Origin: an uncultured Oligoflexia bacterium
GTDB lineage: Bacteria > Bdellovibrionota > Bacteriovoracia > Bacteriovoracales > Bacteriovoracaceae
Direction of reading: 5' to 3'
Assembly (NCBI GenBank): GCA_950060715.1
Contig: CATLVA010000132.1
Coordinates: 1-5,483, forward strand
DNA length: 5,483 nt
In this document: positions 1 through 5,402 of the stretch, piece after piece
Numbering within the stretch: the stretch's first letter is position 1
Layout of the letters: the number at the start of each line of letters is the position of its first letter
The notes under the pieces: generated by a model
Told to the model about the DNA's origin: nothing
Seen by the model: only the letters and a program-made list of their open reading frames with translations
Databases searched by the model: none
Position numbers and translations under genes: made by a program

Positions 1-191
1 ACGTCAGTGACAAGCTTGATGGCCCCATCATAGTCGACATAAACGAATGGCTGATCTTGATTTGAAAAAGTAGTTTGAAAGGTTTGATAATTCGAAACGA
101 ATTCGGAAAAGACATTGTGGGTTACAGATGACTTAAGTATAACGACCTCCTTGCCATTAACACCTAATTTAATTGTAATAAATCTATTCAT
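1..191 (-). CDS. Unrecognised protein, N-terminal part (runs off left edge)
   Basis: An open frame on the minus strand starts with ATG at 191 and stays open to the window edge, giving at least 63 residues that begin MNRFITIKLGVNGKEVVILK. Reading upstream in frame, the next stop lies near 239 and there is no ATG, GTG or TTG between it and 191, so this is the only available start. No good Shine-Dalgarno sequence precedes it. The visible part has alternating hydrophobic and polar residues (ITIKLGV, EVVIL, FVYVDYDG) suggesting beta strands, and shows no signal peptide or membrane helix. I do not recognise the family. It lies 109 bp downstream of the membrane protein gene in the same orientation and could be co-transcribed with it, though the spacer also has room for its own promoter. 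Confidence 0.55.
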   Translation of the reverse strand, partial: MNRFITIKLGVNGKEVVILKSSVTHNVFSEFVSNYQTFQTTFSNQDQPFVYVDYDGAIKLVTD

Positions 192-219
192 CGGGCACAA
201 GAGAAATCTTTTAGACAGA

Positions 220-247
220 CTAACTTAACACGATTTTAACAAGTTAG
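220..247. repeat. Inverted repeat upstream of the left partial gene
   Basis: CTAACTT (220-226) and AAGTTAG (241-247) are perfect inverted 7-base arms separated by 14 bases. The repeat lies 28 bp upstream of the ATG at 191. It has no T-run on either side, so it does not look like an intrinsic terminator for the membrane protein gene. It could be an operator or a leader hairpin, but short inverted repeats are common by chance in AT-rich DNA. Apart from this, the 192-300 spacer shows nothing I can assign. Confidence 0.35.
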
Positions 248-300
248 ACATAGACATATTAGAGATTCTTATATTTAAGATTAGCTTTACTGATGAAAGA

Positions 301-1833
301 TTAGTATTGAATCAGGTATTTTAAGCTCTCGTTATCAAGAAACATCTTGGCCACTATCCGGAGTCTATTCTCCATCTGTGAGTCCAGTAGACACACCAAG
401 ATGTACATAGCGTAGATTAAATTTCTCTTAGAACGAAGCCTACTAATAGACTGAAATATCCACTCAATGGGAAAAAGAGATAAGAAAGCAAGAGTCCACA
501 TTATGGATAATCCATTAAAAAATGTGGGCGACACAAACGAACCAAAGATAAATAAAATTGCAATTCCAAACATGACTTCTCCTAATTTCTTACGATCAAG
601 ATTTATGTAAGTTAGGAGGTAGTTAGAAATATTTGAAGAGTACAGAGCAATTAAAATAATTCCCAATGGGGCGATAGCAAAAAATGCTTTCCTATAAATT
701 GCATCTACAATCGTCATCCAAACTGAATCAATACCGGCTTCGCCAAAAGGAGTTTCTGTGACAAACAGCATAGCGGTAAAACCGGCCATGACAACTCCGA
801 AAATATTGTATTTAAGCCATTGTCTGCGGTACCAAGCTGTCTTAGATGGCTGAAACAAGAAGTATCCGGCAAGCAACATTATAGGTGTTAAAAAGAAGTA
901 TATTGGTTTAAATATCGCAAGGTAGAACGCGATAAGACCGGTGAATAAACCTGATCTGTAACTACCGGATCTCGTGCTCCACATAAAACTCCACAACCAA
1001 ATAAGTGGTAGACCACTTGTTACCGCGACAAAAAAATCATTTACTACAAGCTTGGATAAACTCCATGAACTAATAATTGCATAGGTACCAAGCATAGATA
1101 AACGTCTCGAAAAGAAATATCTGAGTAAACAGTAAAAAGAGAATAAAAAAGTTCCAATGCCAATAAAGTAAAAATGAAAGTTCCATACCAAGTTAAAGAG
1201 TTTTGGAAATTCTTTAAATGGATAATAAAGTACGGACAAATAATTCCACAAAAAGAAACTTACGTTTTCTGATCCATCGAGATAGAGCTTTAATGCATCA
1301 ACATTTTCGAAGAGCGGAAAGTCTGGCAGCGTGATTAAAAACGTTATTGTACTTAGGGATAAGATCGTTTTCTCAAAAGAATCAAGATAGCGAATTTCAC
1401 TAAACTGACTGACCATCGTCTCTTCAATAATTTTCCCTCGAGTAGGCCAAGAGTAGAAAATACCCAAGACAGCAAAAAATCCCCAAAAAACAGAACCAAG
1501 TGCAATGTTTGGTAACAACGAAAAAATATTAAACAACAAAATCAGTCCAATATTTCCTAGGAGAACCCGGTAAATTATTCTCTCCAGTGAAGAGTTCGCC
1601 TTGTAATAAATTTTAAGTCGGTGGTCGATTTCTTTTCCAAATAAATACCACTGACTTCCCATAAATAAGATGTAGACCAAAAGAATCAAGCTTTGTGAAA
1701 AAAGACTTAGTTGCTCAGTCTTTTGAAGCCAAACCGGTATTAACAAGAACGAAAAGTACGTAACTATACGATTTATAAAGAATTTATACTTTATTTTAAG
1801 AATGTCTGACTTTTTTGCTAAAGCTTTTTCCAT
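301..1833 (-). CDS. Polytopic membrane protein of unknown function (GT-C-like in part?)
   Basis: This 510-residue protein is largely hydrophobic. I count roughly 12 membrane segments, including about residues 18-36, 44-65, 88-108, 112-128, 155-170, 219-240, 268-285, 294-325 (two helices), 342-357, 383-400, 418-438, 442-460 and 471-484. It should sit in the inner membrane. Conspicuous polar motifs are YSWPTRGKIIEE (127-138) and EIRYLDSFEK (146-155) in one loop, and an acidic stretch around 171-190. The block LLRYFFSRR (236-244) followed by hydrophobic helices is reminiscent of GT-C polyprenyl-phosphate-sugar glycosyltransferases, but I see no clear catalytic signature near the first loop, so that is only a suggestion. 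The ATG at 1833 has only a weak upstream ribosome binding site. It is transcribed divergently from fliD. The stop lies at 301-303 with no convincing terminator after it. I do not recognise the family. Confidence 0.85.
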   Translation of the reverse strand: MEKALAKKSDILKIKYKFFINRIVTYFSFLLIPVWLQKTEQLSLFSQSLILLVYILFMGSQWYLFGKEIDHRLKIYYKANSSLERIIYRVLLGNIGLILLFNIFSLLPNIALGSVFWGFFAVLGIFYSWPTRGKIIEETMVSQFSEIRYLDSFEKTILSLSTITFLITLPDFPLFENVDALKLYLDGSENVSFFLWNYLSVLYYPFKEFPKLFNLVWNFHFYFIGIGTFLFSFYCLLRYFFSRRLSMLGTYAIISSWSLSKLVVNDFFVAVTSGLPLIWLWSFMWSTRSGSYRSGLFTGLIAFYLAIFKPIYFFLTPIMLLAGYFLFQPSKTAWYRRQWLKYNIFGVVMAGFTAMLFVTETPFGEAGIDSVWMTIVDAIYRKAFFAIAPLGIILIALYSSNISNYLLTYINLDRKKLGEVMFGIAILFIFGSFVSPTFFNGLSIMWTLAFLSLFPIEWIFQSISRLRSKRNLIYAMYILVCLLDSQMENRLRIVAKMFLDNESLKYLIQY

Positions 1834-1850
1834 AATACCCGATAAATTTA

Positions 1851-1877
1851 GTAAGTGTTACAATGGTTAGCACTTAC
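1851..1877. repeat. Inverted repeat just upstream of the membrane protein gene
   Basis: GTAAGTG (1851-1857) and CACTTAC (1871-1877) are perfect inverted 7-base arms around a 13-base spacer. The near edge is 17 bp from the ATG of the minus-strand membrane protein. The site is suited to be a repressor operator or a leader hairpin for that gene. Its geometry resembles the 7+14+7 repeat upstream of the next minus-strand gene at 220-247. No bound factor can be named. Confidence 0.4.
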
Positions 1878-1897
1878 CCAATCTAATTCATCCTATT

Positions 1898-1931
1898 TGA
1901 AGGCCCGCTACCCCAGGGCCTTCATTATTTT
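1898..1931 (+). terminator. Terminator-like hairpin between divergent genes
   Basis: The stem TGAAGGCCC (1898-1906) pairs perfectly with GGGCCTTCA (1916-1924) around a 9-base loop, and is followed by TTATTTT (1925-1931). The GC-rich 9-bp stem with a T-rich tail fits an intrinsic terminator reading along the plus strand. The minus-strand side lacks a T-run after the stem (AAATAGG), so it is not bidirectional by eye. No plus-strand gene ends before it, because the neighbouring gene on the left runs the other way. Confidence 0.6.
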
Positions 1932-1939
1932 AACTCACT

Positions 1940-1990
1940 TGATACCCTATTGCATCAAATTCTTAGTATGATACGATGTATATGATACCC
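1940..1990 (+). promoter_or_regulatory. fliD upstream region: TGATAC repeats and weak promoter-like elements
   Basis: TGATACCC occurs at 1940-1947 and again at 1983-1990, 43 bp apart, with a third TGATAC at 1969-1974. Two TATGAT hexamers that resemble a -10 box lie at 1967-1972 and 1981-1986, but neither has a fair -35 at 16-18 bp. The alternative TTGCAT (1950-1955), 16 bp, TACGAT (1972-1977) is a weak match. The CGAT at 1974-1977 recalls the core of the flagellar sigma-28 -10 element, but no TAAA sits at the right distance. The fliD operon promoter very likely lies in this interval, but I cannot name its sigma factor. Confidence 0.3.
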
Positions 1991-2022
1991 CCATAGTGCA
2001 GGAAGGCGCGATTGGGACGATC

Positions 2023-2028
2023 AGGAGG
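2023..2028 (+). promoter_or_regulatory. Strong Shine-Dalgarno deciding the TTG start of fliD
   Basis: AGGAGG at 2023-2028 is followed by 5 bases (ATTAG) and then TTG at 2034. It is the best ribosome binding site in the window. The reading frame from that TTG gives an N-terminus typical of FliD, so the unusual TTG is accepted as the start. Confidence 0.8.
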
Positions 2029-2033
2029 ATTAG

Positions 2034-3425
2034 TTGGGTATTGCATTTGGTTCTATAAATTCAGGACTGCCCAAGGATATCGTTAAGCAAATTATTGAAG
2101 CAGAAAAAATTCCCTTGCAGAAAATGGAAGCGCGAAAGGGAAAAATTGAAAACAAGAAAGCCTTGCTTAATGACCTTATAGACCGAGTTAAGAAACTCGA
2201 GGGTGCCGTATATGCCAATAAAGGTGCAAGATCTTTTCGTGAATTTAACATCAATATTTCTGGTGAAGGTATCAAAGCTTCTGTGGATAAAAACGTTGCC
2301 GAACCCGGAACTTATCAAATTGAAGTTCTCCAATTAGCTCAAAAATCTTCTGCAATCTCTAATGGAGTCGCAGATAAAGACAACACCTATACGGGTGTTG
2401 GATATATTCAATACGAATTACCCGATGGAACCTCTAAAGAGATTTATATAGATGAGGATCACGCTAGTCTTACTGGTATAGCGAAACTCATCAATAAAGA
2501 TGCAGACAATGGAATGCGCGCAAATGTTGTAGACTCAGGTGATGGATCCGACACTCCTTGGAAACTTATTATTACATTAGAAGAAACTGGTGATCTTGCT
2601 AAAGCTCAATTCCCTAACCTCTATTTGGTAGATGGAGAAGTTGATATTTGGTTTGATGGAGAACGAGAAGCACAAGATGCTAAAATAAAGCTCGATGGTT
2701 TTGAAATAGAACTTCCAGGAAATAAAACCACCGAACTCATTCCAGGTGTTACGATTGATCTTAAAAAAGCTGCTAAGGGCGATGAAATCACTCTTGAGAT
2801 CACTGAAGATACTGCCAAAATGGCGGATAAAATTGATGACCTCGTTGCTAATATCAACCAAGTAATAGGCTTCATTAAAGAACAAAATAGATTAGACGAA
2901 TCTTCAGATACCTCACAAACTCTAGGTGGGGATATCACCCTCCAGACCTTAGAAAGTAGACTACGTTCATCTGTATTTGCAGGAGTACCAACAGAATTTG
3001 GAAATTTTAGAATTGGTGATCTAGGACTGCAATTCCAAAAAGACGGGATGCTTAAATTAGATAAAGAAAAGTTTCAGGCAAAGCTTGATGAAAATATCGA
3101 TCTCGTTAATCAAGTCATTAATGGGCGCTACTCAATTGAGGAAGGAAAAGTTGATGGCTTTGTTGATAATATTGAACGCCTGGTAAAAGATGCGATGAAA
3201 ATTCCGGGTGGTATTCTCTCCTCACGAAAAAGCGGTCTCGACTCTAAAATAGCTCAAATCGATAGAAGAATCGATTCCACAGAGAGAAGGATAAAAAGAA
3301 AAGAAGAAAACCTAAAAGCAAAGTTTGCAAGGTTAGAAGAAACAATATCAAGAATTAAAACTCAAGGATCTGGATTAGCTGGCCTCGGCGGTGGAGGTTT
3401 TAATCCAGTCCAACAACTTGGTTAA
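2034..3425 (+). CDS. fliD: Flagellar filament cap protein FliD (hook-associated protein 2)
   Basis: FliD forms the oligomeric cap at the tip of the flagellar filament and helps secreted flagellin subunits polymerise. The 463-residue length is normal for the family. The N-terminus (GIAFGSINSGLPKDIVKQII, 2-21) matches the start of FliD_N, followed by a coiled coil to about residue 58 (EAEKIPLQKMEARKGKIE onward). The diagnostic central block is AQDAKIKLDGFEI (213-225) followed by IPGVTIDLKKA (226-236). The C-terminal FliD_C region has GMLKLDKEKFQAKLDENID (338-356) and ends in a long basic coiled coil (about 396-443). A glycine-rich tail with QGSGLAGLGGGG follows the coiled coil; many FliD proteins end sooner. 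There is no signal peptide, as expected for export through the flagellar type III apparatus. Translation starts at TTG, supported by AGGAGG 5 bases upstream. It is the first gene of the operon, with fliS 10 nt downstream. Confidence 0.95.
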   Translation: MGIAFGSINSGLPKDIVKQIIEAEKIPLQKMEARKGKIENKKALLNDLIDRVKKLEGAVYANKGARSFREFNINISGEGIKASVDKNVAEPGTYQIEVLQLAQKSSAISNGVADKDNTYTGVGYIQYELPDGTSKEIYIDEDHASLTGIAKLINKDADNGMRANVVDSGDGSDTPWKLIITLEETGDLAKAQFPNLYLVDGEVDIWFDGEREAQDAKIKLDGFEIELPGNKTTELIPGVTIDLKKAAKGDEITLEITEDTAKMADKIDDLVANINQVIGFIKEQNRLDESSDTSQTLGGDITLQTLESRLRSSVFAGVPTEFGNFRIGDLGLQFQKDGMLKLDKEKFQAKLDENIDLVNQVINGRYSIEEGKVDGFVDNIERLVKDAMKIPGGILSSRKSGLDSKIAQIDRRIDSTERRIKRKEENLKAKFARLEETISRIKTQGSGLAGLGGGGFNPVQQLG

Positions 3426-3435
3426 GGAGTAAAGT

Positions 3436-3828
3436 ATGAGTTACGGTTTAGGAGCCTACAAAAAAACGTCCGTTCAAACGGCAAGTAAGGAGCAGATTCT
3501 TTTGATGCTGTATCAAGCAGCAATTAAGAGTTGTAAAAAAGCAATCCAAGCAATTGATGAAAAGAAAGTTGCAGCTAAAGGAGAGCACATCGGTAAACTT
3601 CAAGACATCGTTATTGAACTTAATAATAGTCTTGATTTTGAAATTGGTGGAGATGTAGCGCGAGAATTGTCAGCCCTTTACGACTTTATTCTCTACTCTA
3701 GTACTCAGGCAAACATTAATAAAGACAAAGCACCTCTTGAAGGTTGCCTCAATGTTTTAACGACTCTTTATGATGGTTGGTCCCAAGCAGTGAAATCACT
3801 TAAGACTGAAAAAGCAGGTAATGCATGA
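3436..3828 (+). CDS. fliS: Flagellar export chaperone FliS
   Basis: FliS is a small cytosolic helical chaperone that binds the C-terminus of flagellin, prevents premature polymerisation and delivers it to the export gate. The 130-residue length is typical. Family features are the N-terminal AYKKTSVQTASKEQILLMLY (7-26), which corresponds to the usual Tyr-x-x-x-x-hydrophobic-x-x-Ala-Ser start, and the core ELNNSLDFEIGGDVARELSA (61-80) followed by LYDFILYSS (81-89). The C-terminal helix carries LYDGWSQAV (111-119), matching the conserved Trp. The ATG at 3436 is preceded by AAGGAG (3424-3429), which overlaps the fliD stop codon, so translation is probably coupled to fliD. The stop codon overlaps the next gene's start by 4 nt (ATGA, 3825-3828). 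The client flagellin gene is not in this window. Confidence 0.93.
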   Translation: MSYGLGAYKKTSVQTASKEQILLMLYQAAIKSCKKAIQAIDEKKVAAKGEHIGKLQDIVIELNNSLDFEIGGDVARELSALYDFILYSSTQANINKDKAPLEGCLNVLTTLYDGWSQAVKSLKTEKAGNA

Positions 3829-4199
3829 AAAATAATACATCAGATAAATCATTAATTGAGTTTTTAGAAAAAGCCTATGAACTTTCGATTGAAGGCTTGA
3901 AGCTTGCTAGAGAAGAACGTTTCGAAGAGCTTATTCCTCTACTAGACAATAGAGCGCGTGCTATCGCCATTGCTGAAACAATGAGTGAAAGAATGAGCCT
4001 TGAACAAACTCAGCAAAATGAAGAACAAATCAACAAGACAAATAACCAAGTTAATCAACTAATAAACAAGATTAACAGTCTTGATGAATCAATTACTATG
4101 TATCTCGAAGCTGAAAAAATGAAAACGCAAAATGAAATTGCTAAAACGTTTAAAAACAAAGAGAATTTTAAAGGTTATAACCTTAAGAAAATCTACTAA
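3825..4199 (+). CDS. Putative FliT-like flagellar chaperone
   Basis: This 124-residue, mostly helical, charged protein has no membrane segment or signal peptide, so it should be cytosolic. Residues 1-55 contain two helices with the pattern LEKAYELSIEGLKLAREERF followed by EELIPLLDNRARAIA (33-47). The Leu-x-x-Leu-x-x-Arg pattern is seen in FliT-type chaperones. Residues 56-100 are a Gln/Asn/Glu-rich coiled coil, and the last 25 residues are lysine rich. FliT normally binds FliD and keeps it export-competent, and position directly after fliS is the usual place for fliT. The start ATG at 3825 sits in a 4-nt overlap with the fliS stop, with only a weak CAGG upstream, so translation probably depends on fliS. 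Similarity by eye is limited, so the assignment rests as much on position, size and helix pattern as on sequence. It could instead be an unrelated coiled-coil flagellar accessory protein. Confidence 0.6.
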   Translation: MKNNTSDKSLIEFLEKAYELSIEGLKLAREERFEELIPLLDNRARAIAIAETMSERMSLEQTQQNEEQINKTNNQVNQLINKINSLDESITMYLEAEKMKTQNEIAKTFKNKENFKGYNLKKIY

Positions 4200-4204
4200 A
4201 AATT

Positions 4205-4849
4205 GTGAGCACGATTATGGAAGAACGCTACTCTCAGTACCAACTTGTTAAATCTAAATCTGGACTAACTGTCCCTTATATTGATGAAGTCTATCTTCAT
4301 TCAATGTATAGTCCAGCCAAAGAGGCTGAAGGATTTGCTAAACTCCACGAAGAAACATTAAAACGAAAGAAAAATGTTATCGTTTTAGGTCTTGGGTTTG
4401 GATACCACGTTGAAGAGATCGCAAAAATCCTCAATCGCGAGCACGACAATTACCGAATTTTAATTATTGAACCAAATGAACAACTGTATAAGGACTTTAA
4501 TGAAAAACGTAAGTTTGAAGACAGTAATATCATTCCCATTCATACGAAAGATCCAGAGTCTTTATTTCTTAGAAGAGACTTCACCGAATTTCTTCTAAGT
4601 TCACCTGCGATCTTAAAACATGATGCTAGCTTCATGCTAAACAAAGAATTCTTTTCAAATCTATTACAATACAAAGCAAGTACTGACCTTAACCAGTTAC
4701 GTCGCTTCTCAAAAAGTATTGATACTTTTGTAGAGACTTCTCATGAGAATGAAACACTTGAGGAATATATTGAATCGGTAATGAAAAAAAGAACATTCAC
4801 AAGAAAAGACTTTTTAACATTAGCATTTAACGAAATCGCAAATTCTTAA
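4205..4849 (+). CDS. Stand-alone N-terminal domain of Maf-type motility glycosyltransferase
   Basis: The 214-residue protein matches the N-terminal region of motility-associated factor (Maf, MAF_flag10) glycosyltransferases, which modify flagellin with nonulosonic acids in several flagellated bacteria. Visible landmarks in order are LHSMYSPAKEAEGF (31-44), the Rossmann-like VLGLGFGYHVEEI (58-72 region), the strand ILIIEPNEQL (85-94), and SSPAILKHDASFMLNKEFF (132-150), which recalls the end of the Maf N-domain. Full Maf proteins are about 600 residues and continue into the catalytic MAF_flag10 domain. That domain is absent here, and the protein ends after a charged helical tail. The GTG at 4205 is 5 nt after the preceding stop. 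The in-frame ATG at 4217 is an alternative, and neither has a strong ribosome binding site. The frame is intact to its stop, so this may be a real single-domain partner rather than a decaying gene. Enzymatic activity cannot be assumed. Confidence 0.7.
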   Translation: MSTIMEERYSQYQLVKSKSGLTVPYIDEVYLHSMYSPAKEAEGFAKLHEETLKRKKNVIVLGLGFGYHVEEIAKILNREHDNYRILIIEPNEQLYKDFNEKRKFEDSNIIPIHTKDPESLFLRRDFTEFLLSSPAILKHDASFMLNKEFFSNLLQYKASTDLNQLRRFSKSIDTFVETSHENETLEEYIESVMKKRTFTRKDFLTLAFNEIANS

Positions 4850-4859
4850 GGATATAAAA

Positions 4860-5402
4860 ATGAATAAAATATTAATTGTAAGCTTAGGTACAAGTAAGCA
4901 ACTTCTTAGCAGTGCTCATCTAATGGATACATTACGTGCAAACTATCCTCATACAGAGCTACACCTTTTAATTGATGAATCTCATCGCAGTTATGCTCCT
5001 CTACTGAATCATGTATCAAAATTCCACATGATTCAGACTGAAAAGATTAAAAAAATTGTTGATGGAAGATTGTTTTCGAATGGATATGCTCTCGAAACTC
5101 TTGGAGAGAATCTTGCTGAAGTTATGAATGAAAACTGGGATCAAGTAATCAATCAAAGTAATACGACTTTAAGTACTTTAATGACGACAGTTATGCTTAC
5201 TGAAAATAAAATCGGAGTTTCACTTTCTGACAAAGGAACAACGAAACATTCTTGTGACTGGTCTCTGACCATGAATTATGTAAATTCATCAGCAAGAAGA
5301 TCACCGATCGAATCTAATATTATTCAGTCTAATTTAATTGGAGCTCCTTGGAGATCTGCGAGTGAGCCATTAAAAATTTCGGATCAATATCAATGGCTGT
5401 AA
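4860..5402 (+). CDS. GT9/heptosyltransferase-like protein, N-terminal half only
   Basis: The 180-residue protein begins NKILIVSLGTSKQLLSSAHL, then has LMDTLRANYPHTELHLLIDE (21-40) and NHVSKFHMI (50-58). This is the strand-helix-strand order at the start of family 9 glycosyltransferases (heptosyltransferase type), which transfer sugars to lipopolysaccharide cores. Later segments NQSNTTLSTLM (98-108), NKIGVSL (116-122) and DWSLTMNYVNSS (133-144) fit the rest of the N-terminal Rossmann domain. Complete members are about 320-360 residues, so the C-terminal nucleotide-sugar domain is missing. The Gly-Asp pair expected near residue 13 (the catalytic Asp in E. coli WaaC) is replaced by Lys13-Gln14, so ordinary catalysis is doubtful. 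ATG at 4860 follows AAGGA (4848-4852), which overlaps the upstream stop, with 7 nt spacing. Its last 74 bp overlap a convergent TPR gene. It may be a truncated gene, or a non-catalytic companion of the Maf-like protein just upstream. Confidence 0.6.
   Translation: MNKILIVSLGTSKQLLSSAHLMDTLRANYPHTELHLLIDESHRSYAPLLNHVSKFHMIQTEKIKKIVDGRLFSNGYALETLGENLAEVMNENWDQVINQSNTTLSTLMTTVMLTENKIGVSLSDKGTTKHSCDWSLTMNYVNSSARRSPIESNIIQSNLIGAPWRSASEPLKISDQYQWL

Noticed and set aside
89..103. Small hairpin AATTCG-AAA-CGAATT
   Set aside because: Short and AT-rich, inside coding sequence and without a T-run; likely chance.
145..152. Perfect AAGGAGGT on the minus strand inside the left partial gene
   Set aside because: No ATG, GTG or TTG follows at a usable distance, and the bases simply encode Lys-Glu-Val in the open frame.
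266..279. Possible terminator after the membrane protein gene (TCTTA/TAAGA)
   Set aside because: Only a 5-bp AT-rich stem with no following T-run on the minus strand.
1938..1954. Possible sigma-54 promoter (TTGATAC...TTGCA) upstream of fliD
   Set aside because: The -24 GG is GA, and the distance between the -24 and -12 elements is one base short when the matching bases are aligned. That spacing is critical for sigma-54.
2030..2938. Several minus-strand open frames of 81-105 codons inside fliD
   Set aside because: They lie antisense to a well-supported fliD, have no recognisable domains and no good ribosome binding sites, and are shadows of its codon pattern.
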